Assembly (NCBI RefSeq): GCF_035515035.1
Contig: NZ_DATJCA010000179.1
Location: forward strand, 1-64,000
Source: Gelidibacter sp035515035
GTDB lineage: Bacteria; Bacteroidota; Bacteroidia; Flavobacteriales; Flavobacteriaceae
Direction of reading: 5' to 3'
Length of the DNA: 64,000 nucleotides
In this document: positions 51,793 to 60,464 of the stretch, in pieces
How positions within the stretch are numbered: the stretch's first letter is position 1
Layout of the letters: each line of letters begins with the position of its first letter
Translations under genes and position numbers: made by a program
Notes under the pieces: generated by a model
Databases searched by the model: none
What the model saw: the letters and a program-made list of their open reading frames with translations, nothing else
What the model was told of the DNA's origin: nothing

Positions 51793-51850
51793 ATTCCTGC
51801 GAAGGCAGGAATCTCATAAAAATAAAGCAATAAATTCCTGGGAAAGCAGG
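51793..51850. repeat. Two family B palindromes between paaC and paaD
   Basis: ATTCCTGC-GAAG-GCAGGAAT with CTCAT (51793-51817) and a decayed copy, ATTCCTGGGAAAGCAGGAAA (about 51831-51850). They occupy most of the 112-bp gap. Confidence 0.75.
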
Positions 51851-51901
51851 AAATCGCAGATTCAGCGAAGCTAATCTTATGAAAATAAAGCAAATTTTTT
51901 A

Positions 51902-52402
51902 GTGACTACAGAAATACAACATATCGATCCAAAATTAATTCCAATCCTGGAAGCAGTTTCCGATCCGGAAATTCCCGTCCTCTCAATTATGGACATGGGA
52001 GTCGTGCGTTCTGCCCTCATTGAAAATGATATTGTAAAGGTCCAGATCACGCCGACCTACAGTGGTTGTCCTGCCATGGATGTCATTGGAGACGATATAA
52101 AAAAAGCATTAAAAGATGCGGGATACGAGTCGGAAGTAGAATTGATTTTATCCCCAGCCTGGACCACCGATTGGATTACACCAAGAGGCAGAAAAGCTTT
52201 AGAAGATTATGGCATCGCAGCACCCTTAGGCGTGGAAGCGGACAAAGATGTTTTACTACACGGTAAACGATTGGTTAAATGTCCACAATGTGGTTCAACT
52301 CATACAAGAATGGTGAGCCAGTTTGGTTCAACAGCATGTAAAGCACAGTTTCAGTGCGATGACTGCTTGGAGCCCTTTGATTATTTTAAATGTTTAAAGT
52401 AG
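51902..52402 (+). CDS. paaD: Phenylacetate degradation protein PaaD (Fe-S assembly type)
   Basis: Member of the MIP18/DUF59 family that helps the epoxidase, probably in metal-centre assembly. The start is GTG at 51902. Residues about 12-90 hold DUF59 (VSDPEIPVLSIMDMGVVRSA; PTYSGCPAMDVIGDDI with the conserved Cys). The C-terminus has a zinc-finger-like set, VKCPQCGSTH and FQCDDCLEPFDYFKC, as in PaaD proteins. The length of 166 is as expected. Confidence 0.93.
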   Translation: MTTEIQHIDPKLIPILEAVSDPEIPVLSIMDMGVVRSALIENDIVKVQITPTYSGCPAMDVIGDDIKKALKDAGYESEVELILSPAWTTDWITPRGRKALEDYGIAAPLGVEADKDVLLHGKRLVKCPQCGSTHTRMVSQFGSTACKAQFQCDDCLEPFDYFKCLK

Positions 52403-52410
52403 AATAAATT

Positions 52411-52440
52411 AACCTGCAGGTTTTCAAGACCTGGCAGGTT
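52411..52440. repeat. Palindromic repeat, family A
   Basis: AACCTGCAGGTT and AACCTGGCAGG-type arms, 9 bp after the paaD stop. Confidence 0.8.
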
Positions 52441-52457
52441 TATATATAGATAATAAA

Positions 52458-53240
52458 ATGAACGAAAGTATCTTACTTAAGATTGAGAATAAAGTAGCGT
52501 ATATCACGCTCAACCGCCCAGAAGTATTCAATAGTTTTAATCGCGAAATGGCGTTACGCTTACAGGACACACTTGATGCTTGTGAAAAAAATGATGCTGT
52601 TCGAGCCATCGTTTTGACCGGTAACGGAAAAGCATTTTGTGCGGGTCAAGATTTGAAAGAAGTGACTTCGCCAGAATTAAATCCAGGTTTTAAGAAGATC
52701 TTGGAAGAACATTATAATCCTATAATCACAAGAATCCGTGCGATCAAAAAACCAATTATTGGTGCCATCAACGGGGTAGCTGCTGGAGCGGGAGCAAATA
52801 TTGCTTTGGCTTGCGATATTGTAGTAGCTCATGAAAAAGTCAGTTTTATTCAAGCTTTTAGCCTTATCGGATTGGTGCCTGACAGTGCCGGGACTTTCTT
52901 TTTGCCAAGACTTATCGGATTTCAAAAAGCATTGGCATTGGCTATGCTTGGCGATAAAGTTTCTGCAGAAGAAGCTGAAAAAATGGGAATGCTCTATAAA
53001 GTTCTGCCTTTGGAAAGTTTTGAAGAAGATGTCAATCAACTGGCCTTGAAACTTGCTAACATGCCAACAAAAGCTTTAGGAATGATCAAGGAGTTATTCA
53101 ATCAATCGATGGCCAACGATTTGGAAGCTCAATTAGCGTTGGAATCTAAGTTTCAAATTGAAGCTGCACAAACCGACGATTATGCGGAAGGTGTTGCAGC
53201 ATTTGTTGAAAAAAGAAAACCGAATTTTAAAGGTAAATAA
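52458..53240 (+). CDS. paaG: Enoyl-CoA hydratase/isomerase, probably ring epoxide isomerase PaaG
   Basis: Crotonase-fold enzyme of 260 residues, likely the 1,2-epoxyphenylacetyl-CoA isomerase that turns the epoxide into oxepin-CoA. The oxyanion loops are KAFCAGQDLKEV and GVAAGAGANIALACDI. GLVPDSAGTFFLPRLIG resembles the PaaG active-site segment GLVPDSGGTW with its catalytic Asp (here in VPDSAG). That segment favours PaaG over PaaF. It lies after paaD and before the 3-hydroxyacyl-CoA dehydrogenase, consistent with a beta-oxidation-like order. Confidence 0.88.
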   Translation: MNESILLKIENKVAYITLNRPEVFNSFNREMALRLQDTLDACEKNDAVRAIVLTGNGKAFCAGQDLKEVTSPELNPGFKKILEEHYNPIITRIRAIKKPIIGAINGVAAGAGANIALACDIVVAHEKVSFIQAFSLIGLVPDSAGTFFLPRLIGFQKALALAMLGDKVSAEEAEKMGMLYKVLPLESFEEDVNQLALKLANMPTKALGMIKELFNQSMANDLEAQLALESKFQIEAAQTDDYAEGVAAFVEKRKPNFKGK

Positions 53241-53251
53241 AGAAATCGTCC

Positions 53252-53282
53252 AACCTGCAAGGTTTCCAAAACCTTGTAGGTT
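53252..53282. repeat. Palindromic repeat, family A
   Basis: AACCTGCAAGGTTT and AAACCTTGTAGGTT arms, near-perfect, 12 bp after the paaG stop. Confidence 0.85.
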
Positions 53283-53294
53283 TAAAAATTAGAT

Positions 53295-54497
53295 ATGAAA
53301 ATAGGAATTATCGGTTCTGGAACCATGGGAAGCGGCATCGCACAAGTAGCCGCAACATCGGGCTGTAAGGTGAAATTGTACGATACCAATCAATCTGCAT
53401 TGGAAAAGGCAAAAGCAGCTTTGAATAAAATATTGTCACGATTGATTGAAAAAGAGCGCATTGATGTTGACGAAAAATCCCGAATTCAAAATAACATTTC
53501 CTACGTTAATACTTTAAAAGACCTATCAGACTCCGATTTAACCATTGAAGCCATTGTTGAAGACCTGGACATTAAGAAAAAAGTGTTTTCAGAATTGGAA
53601 TCTTATGTCTCAGAAGACTGTATTATAGCCTCAAACACCTCAAGTCTATCTATTGCGTCGATTGCAGCCGCATTAAAAAAACCTGAACGTTGTATTGGTA
53701 TCCATTTTTTCAATCCAGCCCCATTGATGCAATTGGTAGAGGTAATTCCGGCCATTCAAACCTCAAAAGACGTTTTAGAGAAATCAAAGAAAATTATTTC
53801 CGATTGGAAAAAAGTCGTTGCCGTTGCAAAAGACACTCCCGGATTTATTGTCAATCGGGTGGCAAGACCCTTTTATGGTGAGGCTTTAAGAATATATGAA
53901 GAAGGAATTGCTGATTTTATAACCATAGATGAAAGTCTAAAAACTTTAGGAGGTTTCAAAATGGGACCTTTCGAATTAATGGACTTTATTGGGAATGACG
54001 TTAATTATACAGTAACCGAAACAGTCTTTACTGCCTTTTATTTCGATCCGAGATACAAGCCAGCCTTTACTCAAAAACGTTTTGCAGAAGCCGGCTATTT
54101 AGGAAGAAAATCTGGAAGAGGTTATTATCATTACGATGAAAATGGTAGGATGCTTATTCCGACTGAGTCAAAGAAATCACTCGACGGAAAATTGGCTCAA
54201 CAAATTTTCGATCGTATCCTGGTAATGCTCATTAACGAAGCCGCAGATGCGTTATTCATGAACATTGCTTCTGCAGAAGATATTGATAATGCGATGACCA
54301 AAGGGGTTAACTACCCAAAAGGCTTATTGGCGTGGGCAGACGAAAAAGGAATCGATTGGTGCGTTTCAAAAATGGATGAATTATATAATGAATATCATGA
54401 GGATAGGTATCGGTGTAGTCCGCTGTTGAGGAGAAAGGGAACTAATGGTTTGAGGTTTGAGGTTGAGGAAACGGAGGGCAGAACATTCTTTTCTTAG
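53295..54497 (+). CDS. paaH: 3-hydroxyacyl-CoA dehydrogenase PaaH
   Basis: Oxidises 3-hydroxyadipyl-CoA to 3-oxoadipyl-CoA with NAD. The 400-residue protein has the Rossmann motif IGSGTMGSGIAQVAA (about residues 5-19), the SNTSSLSI segment, FFNPAPLMQLVEVIP (catalytic His just before, in GIHFFNP) and GFIVNRVARPFYGEA. A C-terminal second domain (GVNYPKGLLAWADEKGIDW) follows. Identification and its place in the cluster agree. Confidence 0.93.
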   Translation: MKIGIIGSGTMGSGIAQVAATSGCKVKLYDTNQSALEKAKAALNKILSRLIEKERIDVDEKSRIQNNISYVNTLKDLSDSDLTIEAIVEDLDIKKKVFSELESYVSEDCIIASNTSSLSIASIAAALKKPERCIGIHFFNPAPLMQLVEVIPAIQTSKDVLEKSKKIISDWKKVVAVAKDTPGFIVNRVARPFYGEALRIYEEGIADFITIDESLKTLGGFKMGPFELMDFIGNDVNYTVTETVFTAFYFDPRYKPAFTQKRFAEAGYLGRKSGRGYYHYDENGRMLIPTESKKSLDGKLAQQIFDRILVMLINEAADALFMNIASAEDIDNAMTKGVNYPKGLLAWADEKGIDWCVSKMDELYNEYHEDRYRCSPLLRRKGTNGLRFEVEETEGRTFFS

Positions 54498-54529
54498 AAT
54501 TATTGAGGTATTAGGCATTTGGTATTAGT

Positions 54530-54907
54530 ATGAAGTGTGCATTTCATTTTAAGTTTGAAGATTTACAAGTTTATCAGAAAGCGATGGACTTTGGGGAAGT
54601 CATAGATGTGATAGTCAAAAAGTTTCCAGCATATGAATTGTATGCATTATCATCTCAGTTCAGAAGAGCAGCTGATTCAATTGCTTTGAATATAGCAGAA
54701 GGTTATCCTGGTTCTGACGCACAATTTGTTAAGTATATAAATTATGCTATTTATAGCGCAAATGAGTGTGTTAGTTGCAGTACAAAAGCCAGAAGAAGAC
54801 TATATATTAATTTTGATGAAGATGAAGAAAATAGAAATTTGATTTCAGAATGGACAAAAATGATGTCTTCTTTAAGAAAGAAGATTTTAGAAAGAAAAGC
54901 AAAATAA
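54530..54907 (+). CDS. Four-helix-bundle protein (23S rRNA-intervening-sequence type)
   Basis: A 125-residue all-helical protein of the S23 / 23S rRNA IVP family: KFEDLQVYQKAMDFGEVIDV, ELYALSSQFRRAADSIALNI, AEGYPGSDAQFVKYINYAIY, SANECVSCSTKARR. The family is often found inside 23S rRNA intervening sequences and also free-standing in Bacteroidetes, where its role is not known. Here it sits in the paa operon, between paaH and paaI, with 32- and 24-bp gaps, and no repeat boundary next to it, so it is probably cotranscribed. No link to phenylacetate is evident. Confidence 0.85.
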   Translation: MKCAFHFKFEDLQVYQKAMDFGEVIDVIVKKFPAYELYALSSQFRRAADSIALNIAEGYPGSDAQFVKYINYAIYSANECVSCSTKARRRLYINFDEDEENRNLISEWTKMMSSLRKKILERKAK

Positions 54908-54931
54908 CTAATCCCTAATTCAAAATACCTA

Positions 54932-55345
54932 ATGCCAATAAACGGAAACCTCATTCCTTACAAAATGCTCTCACTCGATGCTTACAGCACTTGGCTCGGC
55001 ATTGAAATTTTAGAATGTGAAATTGGTCGTTGCAAAGTTGGGATGACTATTAGAAAAGAAATGCTTAACAGTATGGGGAAAGCCCATGGCGGCATCAGTT
55101 ATTCATTGGCAGACACCGCTTTCGGATTTGCAGCTAATACGCATGGTAAATACGCAGTTTCCATTGAAACGAGTATCAATCATATTGAAGCATTAAATGA
55201 GGGTGATTATATAGTGGCGGAATCAGTTATTGAAAGTGTCAAAAACAAATTAGGATTTAATATCATCGAGGTTAGAAGAGGCGATGAATTGGTTGCACTT
55301 TTCAAAGGTGTGGTGTACAGAACCAATAAAGATTGGGAAGAATAA
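54932..55345 (+). CDS. paaI: Hydroxyphenylacetyl-CoA thioesterase PaaI
   Basis: Hot-dog-fold thioesterase that releases trapped CoA from dead-end thioesters of the pathway. The 137-residue protein shows NSMGKAHGGISYSLADTAFGFAAN, the PaaI-type active site (catalytic Asp in SLADTAFG), and VSIETSINHIEAL. Full length. Located between the helix-bundle gene and the metallopeptidase gene in the operon. Confidence 0.9.
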   Translation: MPINGNLIPYKMLSLDAYSTWLGIEILECEIGRCKVGMTIRKEMLNSMGKAHGGISYSLADTAFGFAANTHGKYAVSIETSINHIEALNEGDYIVAESVIESVKNKLGFNIIEVRRGDELVALFKGVVYRTNKDWEE

Positions 55346-55394
55346 CAAAGAATGTTTTAAATTTAATAACTAATAATTTTAAACAACAAAACAT

Positions 55395-56258
55395 ATGAAA
55401 TGGAAAGGTAGAAGACAAAGTGGCAATTTGGAAGACCGCAGAGGTATGTCCAATAAAGGCAAATTGGCTGCGGGAGGCGGCTTAGTAGCGGTTGTAGTAG
55501 TTTTACTTCAGCTCTTTGGAGGTGAAACCGGGCAAGTGTTGGCTCCAATTTTAGATCAAGTCAATCAATCTCAATCTGTATCAGAACCCGGCGAGCAAAG
55601 AGAATTAACTGCAGAGGAGAAAGAAATGGGGGACTTTGCTGCAACACTTTTAGCAGATACAGAAGATGTATGGAACCAAATTTTTAGAGAGAATAATCTT
55701 GGCGATTATAAAGAACCAGGAATGGTATTGTTTACAGATGCGGTGAGAAGTGGCTGTGGGAATGCGAGCTCTGCGTCGGGACCATTTTACTGTCCTGCTG
55801 ATCACAAACTATATATGGATTTGGTGTTTTTTGATCAATTAAAAACGCGATTTGGAGCAAAAGGTGGCGATTTTGCCATAGCTTATGTCACGGCTCACGA
55901 AGTTGGTCACCATATTCAAACCTTGCTCGGCACTTCTCAGAAAGTGAGGCAAATGCAACAACAATCCAGTGCTGCCCAAGCTAATCAACTTTCTGTAGCA
56001 CAAGAACTTCAAGCCGATTTCTATGCGGGTGTGTGGGCGCACCATAATAAAGAATATTTGGAAGAAGGTGATATAGAAGAAGCCTTAAGCGCTGCCAATG
56101 CAGTAGGTGATGATGCCATTCAAAAACGAACGCAAGGTAGTGTCCAACCAGATAGTTTTACACACGGCACTTCTGAGCAACGCATGCACTGGTTCATGAA
56201 AGGTTATAAAACTGGCGATATAAGACAAGGCGATACGTTTTCGGAAATATTGAATTGA
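55395..56258 (+). CDS. Neutral zinc metallopeptidase (YpfJ family), membrane-anchored
   Basis: A 287-residue protein of the YpfJ/KPN_02809 family. It starts with a basic region (MKWKGRRQSGNLEDRRGMSN), a single membrane helix (GGLVAVVVVLLQLFG), then an extracytoplasmic domain with CGNASSASGPFYCPADHKLY (Cys pair, metal-site surrounding) and the zinc motif HEVGHHIQTLLG (HExxH). The later ELQADFYAGVWAHH gives the third ligand. Its task is unknown; nothing ties it to the paa pathway except its place between paaI and paaJ. This protein family is widespread outside paa clusters. Confidence 0.88.
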   Translation: MKWKGRRQSGNLEDRRGMSNKGKLAAGGGLVAVVVVLLQLFGGETGQVLAPILDQVNQSQSVSEPGEQRELTAEEKEMGDFAATLLADTEDVWNQIFRENNLGDYKEPGMVLFTDAVRSGCGNASSASGPFYCPADHKLYMDLVFFDQLKTRFGAKGGDFAIAYVTAHEVGHHIQTLLGTSQKVRQMQQQSSAAQANQLSVAQELQADFYAGVWAHHNKEYLEEGDIEEALSAANAVGDDAIQKRTQGSVQPDSFTHGTSEQRMHWFMKGYKTGDIRQGDTFSEILN

Positions 56259-56274
56259 AAAAGAGTAACAAGTT

Positions 56275-56348
56275 AACCTACAAGGTTTTTAAAACCTTGT
56301 AGGGTTGGAAATTAAAAATAAAAAAGAGATTCCCGCTTTCGCGGGAAT
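56275..56348. repeat. Family A and family B palindromes between the peptidase gene and paaJ
   Basis: AACCTACAAGGTTTT with AAAACCTTGTAGGGTT (56275-56306), then GAGATTCCCGC-TTTC-GCGGGAAT (56326-56348), the family B unit in reverse orientation. They end 12 bp before paaJ. Confidence 0.85.
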
Positions 56349-56359
56349 AACGAAAGCTC

Positions 56360-57574
56360 ATGAAAGAAGCATATATCATAGACGGAATCAGAACGCCAAT
56401 AGGAAGTTATCAAGGCACTTTATCTACAGTAAGAACTGACGATTTAGCGGCTTTGGTCATAGAAGAGATTATCAAACGAAATCCAAGCATCCCAAAAGAC
56501 GCCTACGACGATGTCATTTTAGGCTGTGCCAATCAAGCTGGAGAAGACAACCGAAATGTGGCGCGTATGGCTTCATTATTGGCAGGCTTACCTTTTACCG
56601 TTCCGGGTGAAACGATCAACCGCTTATGCAGCTCAGGATTATCCGCAATTATACACGCCAATCGTGCCATAAAAGCTGGTGATGGGGATGTGTTTATTGC
56701 TGGAGGCGTCGAGCACATGACCCGAGGACCCTATGTAGTAGCCAAACCATCCAGTGCTTTTGGAACCGATGCTAAAATGTACGATTCCAGTTTTGGTTGG
56801 CGATTTGTCAATCCGAAAATGCAAAAATTATATGGAACCGACGGCATGGGTCAAACTGCTGAAAACCTTGTTGAGAAATATAAGATCTCTCGAGAAGATC
56901 AAGATAAGTATGCTTATTGGAGCCAGATGAAGGCTGCCAAAGCACAAGAAAATGGACGTTTGGGGAAGGAGATTATGACGGTAGAAATTCCACAACGAAA
57001 GAAAGATCCCATACAATTTTCAAAAGATGAATTTGTTAAACCTAATACGTCTTTAGAAGTTTTAGGAAAATTACGTGGTGCATTCAAAGCTGAAGGCGGA
57101 AGTGTCACCGCCGGGAATTCATCAGGACTTAACGATGGAGCCGCCGCAACGATTATCGCGTCTGAAGCAGCCGTGAAAAAGTACAATTTAAAACCCTTAG
57201 CGCGCATCGTAAGCTCAGCAGTAGTTGGCGTCGAACCAAGAATCATGGGTATCGGCCCAGTGGAAGCCTCCAATAAAGCATTGGAAAAAGCAGGTTTGAC
57301 CATGGACGATATGGACATTATCGAGCTTAACGAAGCTTTTGCAGCACAGGCATTGGCGTGTACAAGAGCTTGGGGATTGGCAGATGACGACCCAAGGTTA
57401 AACCCTAACGGTGGGGCCATTGCCATTGGTCATCCACTCGGCGTCACAGGAACTCGGGTGGCGTATTCTGCTGCGTTGGAGTTGAAAGAATCAGGGAAAA
57501 GATATGCCTTGATTACAATGTGTATTGGCGTTGGTCAAGGGTATGCCGCAATAATTGAAAATGGAAATTTGTAG
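56360..57574 (+). CDS. paaJ: 3-oxoadipyl-CoA / 3-oxo-5,6-dehydrosuberyl-CoA thiolase PaaJ
   Basis: Thiolase that performs two cleavages in the pathway, yielding acetyl-CoA and finally succinyl-CoA. The 404-residue protein has GIRTPIGSYQGTLS, the nucleophile Cys in NRLCSSGLSAIIHANRAI (about residue 94), the GGVEHMTRGP loop, NEAFAAQALA (His and Asn region), NPNGGAIAIGHPLGVTGTR and the second Cys in ALITMCIGVGQGYA. This is the PcaF/PaaJ subtype. Confidence 0.94.
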   Translation: MKEAYIIDGIRTPIGSYQGTLSTVRTDDLAALVIEEIIKRNPSIPKDAYDDVILGCANQAGEDNRNVARMASLLAGLPFTVPGETINRLCSSGLSAIIHANRAIKAGDGDVFIAGGVEHMTRGPYVVAKPSSAFGTDAKMYDSSFGWRFVNPKMQKLYGTDGMGQTAENLVEKYKISREDQDKYAYWSQMKAAKAQENGRLGKEIMTVEIPQRKKDPIQFSKDEFVKPNTSLEVLGKLRGAFKAEGGSVTAGNSSGLNDGAAATIIASEAAVKKYNLKPLARIVSSAVVGVEPRIMGIGPVEASNKALEKAGLTMDDMDIIELNEAFAAQALACTRAWGLADDDPRLNPNGGAIAIGHPLGVTGTRVAYSAALELKESGKRYALITMCIGVGQGYAAIIENGNL

Positions 57575-57577
57575 TAT

Positions 57578-57718
57578 TTGGACGTTCCCCGAAAAGGGTC
57601 GCGCTTTTACTACTCGCTTCCCACCGAAAGGGTGGGAGAGCTCAAACAGACCGTTCAAATGCTGAGCATGCAGGATTTCTTAATTATCAAATAAGTATGG
57701 TTGAGTAATCGCTAACGC
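57578..57718. repeat. Interspersed repeat, family C, copy 2
   Basis: Begins TTGGACGTTCCCCGAAAAGGG (four bases after the paaJ stop), continues TCGCGCTTTT, GAGCTCAAACAGAC, TCAAATGCTGAGCAT, and ends GAGTAATCGCTAACGC. It shares these landmarks and their order with the copy at 49257. A family B hairpin fragment (ATTCCCGCTTTTGTGGGCAT, about 57781-57800) follows before paaZ. Confidence 0.75.
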
Positions 57719-57803
57719 AGTGAAGCACAATAAAAGAAGGTTGTTGAACTAATATTAGTGTAAAGAATTTAATAATAAGATTCCCGCTTTTGTGGGCATT
57801 ACT

Positions 57804-60302
57804 ATGAAAAAAATACAGAATTACGTCACAGGACAATGGATAGAGGGTAAAGGCGAAGGCACCCCTGTATTTGATGCCATTACGGGTGAAGTCGTTGCGC
57901 TTTCAGATACTAAAGGTTTGGATTTTGCTGAAATTCTTCACTATGGGAGAACCAAAGGAGGCGAAGTACTTCGTAAAATGACCTTCCAAGAACGTGGGAA
58001 TATGTTAAAAAGTCTTGCGTTATATCTTACCAAAAGAAAGGAAGCGTTTTACGAGCTCAGTTATAGAACCGGCGCAACCAGAATGGATAGTTGGATTGAT
58101 ATTGAAGGCGGGTTTGGTAATCTCTTTGCCAATGCGTCCTTAAGAAAATTATTCCCTAACCAGTCCTATCACGTAGAAGGAGAGCCTATTGATTTGTCTC
58201 GTGGCGGACGGTTTATGGCACATCATATTATGGTGCCAAAACGTGGCGTGGCTGTTCACATCAACGCCTTTAATTTCCCCGTTTGGGGTATGCTGGAAAA
58301 ATGCGCGTCCAATTGGATGGCAGGCGTTCCAGCAGTAGTTAAACCTGCAACAAATGGCGCTTTTTTAACCGAAGCCGTGGTGCGCGAAATTATAGCATCA
58401 GGCATTTTACCGGAAGGTGCTTTACAAGTAATTACAGGATCAGCACGAACCATTTTAGATTCGGTCACATCTCAAGATGTGGTAACTTTTACAGGATCTG
58501 CTACAACTGGTCGATTGTTAAAATCGCATAAGCGCATCATTGAAGAATCTGTGCCATTTAATATGGAAGCCGATTCTTTGAACGCTTCTGTTTTAGGTGA
58601 AGATGCTGTTCCTGGAACACCGGAATTTGATTTGTTTATCAAAGAAGTCAGAAATGAAATGACGGTCAAATGCGGACAGAAATGTACGGCAATCCGTAGA
58701 ATTATTGTGCCGCACGATTTGGTTGAAGATGTTCAAATTGCTTTAGGAAAAGCCCTGGACAAAGTTACTATTGGCGATCCCAGACTTAAAGAAGTGAGAA
58801 TGGGTGCTTTGATAAGCAGGGATCAAGTTACAGAAGTTAAAGACCGTGTTCAGGAATTGGCTAAAACCGCCAGCATTGTTTATGGCGATTTGGATAAAAT
58901 TGAAACCATTGGTGCCGATGCCAAAAAGGGAGCGTTCTTAAGTCCGATTGTGCTACGTGAAGACAATCCATTTGAAAATTTATCGGTGCACGAAACCGAA
59001 GCTTTTGGTCCAGTAAGCACCATCATGCCTTATAAAAATATTGAAGAAGCCATTACCTTGGCGCAAATGGGAAAAGGATCCTTAGTGTCTTCTATTGCAA
59101 CATTTGATGATAAAATAGCCAAAGAATATGTGATTAATGCGGCAAGCCATCACGGACGGATTTTAGTGATCAATCGTGAAATGGCCAAGGAAAGCACTGG
59201 TCATGGGTCGCCACTGCCTAATTTAGTACATGGCGGTCCAGGGCGTGCAGGAGGCGGCGAAGAAATGGGAGGCCTTAGAGGGATCAAGCATTATTTGCAA
59301 CGAACGGCAATCCAAGGGTCACCCACAACATTGACAGAGATTACCGGAATTTATCAAGCCAACGCAAAATATAAAGAAGCTGACCAACATCCATTCAAAT
59401 ATCATTGGGAAGACATTCAGCCAGGTATGTCGTTAAAGACGCATAAACGAACTCTTACAGATACGGATATTATCAATTTTTCGAATCTTACTTGGGATCA
59501 CTTTTACGCGCATACAGATATCACTTCCTTAGACGGGAGCATTTTTGAAAAACGAACGGCTCATGGGTATTTTATCATCGCAGCCGCCGCAGGATTGTTC
59601 GTCTATCCAAATAAAGGGCCGGTAGCGGCTAATTATGGATTGGAGGACTGTCGATTTTTACGCCCACTATATCATAACGATACCATATACGTACGATTGA
59701 CCTGTAAGCAAAAAGTGGATAGAGATGTCGCTTCCGCAGAACATCCAAGTGGCATTGTCAAATGGTTTGTTGAGGTATTCGATGCGGAAGATGAATTGGT
59801 AGCAGTGGCGACAATTTTAACCATGGTTCAAAAGAAACAAGAAGTTTTTGTCGAAATGACCGATGATAAAATTCAAGAACTTCTTTCAAAGTTAACTCCA
59901 GACATGAAACCGAAGTGGGGCATCATGACCCCACAGCACATGTTGGAGCATTTGGAATACACCTATAAAATCGCGTCAGGTGAAATTCAAGATTTTGAAG
60001 TTGCTACACCTGAAAAGATAGTAGAAAAGGTTCATGCGAGTCTTTATACCTATGATAAGTTTCCAAGAAACACCAATTTCCCATTGCTTGAAAAAGATAA
60101 ATTGGAAGCTTTAAAATATCCAGACTTAGAGACAGCGAAACAAAAGTTTCAAGAACAAAGAGAAAAGTACTTGGAGTTTTTCAAAGAGCATCCAGAAGCA
60201 AAATTGAAAAATTTGGTTTTTGGGGAATTGAACAAATATGAATCTTATTTGTTAGAAAGAAAACACCTTAACCATCACTTTGAACAGTTTGGATTAATTT
60301 AA
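57804..60302 (+). CDS. paaZ: PaaZ: semialdehyde dehydrogenase / oxepin-CoA hydrolase with an extra C-terminal DUF1569-like domain
   Basis: Opens the oxepin ring and oxidises the resulting aldehyde. The start ATG 57804 (MKKIQNYVTGQWIEGKGEGT) is preferred to a GTG at 57792. Residues 1 to about 515 are an aldehyde dehydrogenase (FNFPVWGMLEKCASNW; FTGSATTGR; catalytic Cys in VKCGQKCTAIRR). Residues about 520-675 are a MaoC-type hydratase (FSNLTWDHFYAHTD). Normal PaaZ ends near 680. Here another 150 or so residues follow: MTPQHMLEHLEYTYKIASGE ... HLNHHFEQFGL, which resembles the DinB/DUF1569 helical bundle. The extra part ends with the stop, so it is a genuine fusion. Confidence 0.93.
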   Translation: MKKIQNYVTGQWIEGKGEGTPVFDAITGEVVALSDTKGLDFAEILHYGRTKGGEVLRKMTFQERGNMLKSLALYLTKRKEAFYELSYRTGATRMDSWIDIEGGFGNLFANASLRKLFPNQSYHVEGEPIDLSRGGRFMAHHIMVPKRGVAVHINAFNFPVWGMLEKCASNWMAGVPAVVKPATNGAFLTEAVVREIIASGILPEGALQVITGSARTILDSVTSQDVVTFTGSATTGRLLKSHKRIIEESVPFNMEADSLNASVLGEDAVPGTPEFDLFIKEVRNEMTVKCGQKCTAIRRIIVPHDLVEDVQIALGKALDKVTIGDPRLKEVRMGALISRDQVTEVKDRVQELAKTASIVYGDLDKIETIGADAKKGAFLSPIVLREDNPFENLSVHETEAFGPVSTIMPYKNIEEAITLAQMGKGSLVSSIATFDDKIAKEYVINAASHHGRILVINREMAKESTGHGSPLPNLVHGGPGRAGGGEEMGGLRGIKHYLQRTAIQGSPTTLTEITGIYQANAKYKEADQHPFKYHWEDIQPGMSLKTHKRTLTDTDIINFSNLTWDHFYAHTDITSLDGSIFEKRTAHGYFIIAAAAGLFVYPNKGPVAANYGLEDCRFLRPLYHNDTIYVRLTCKQKVDRDVASAEHPSGIVKWFVEVFDAEDELVAVATILTMVQKKQEVFVEMTDDKIQELLSKLTPDMKPKWGIMTPQHMLEHLEYTYKIASGEIQDFEVATPEKIVEKVHASLYTYDKFPRNTNFPLLEKDKLEALKYPDLETAKQKFQEQREKYLEFFKEHPEAKLKNLVFGELNKYESYLLERKHLNHHFEQFGLI

Positions 60303-60316
60303 AAAATGAATGACTC

Positions 60317-60347
60317 AACCTGCAAGGATTTCAAAACCTTGTAGGTT
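60317..60347. repeat. Palindromic repeat, family A
   Basis: AACCTGCAAGGATTT and AAAACCTTGTAGGTT, near-perfect, 15 bp after the paaZ stop; another degenerate arm (AACCTGAAAGGT) lies at about 60379. Confidence 0.8.
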
Positions 60348-60464
60348 TGAAAATAGCTTATTTATAAACTCTTTAGGTAAAACCTGAAAGGTCTCAATCA
60401 TAAAACATCATTCAAGAATCAAAACAGTCTTGATTCTTGATTCTAAAAATCTTGATTCTAATAT

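Noticed and set aside
57578..57718. Treating the family C repeat as a proven integron attC site
   Set aside because: The ends are only loosely similar, only two copies are visible, and no integrase gene lies in the window.
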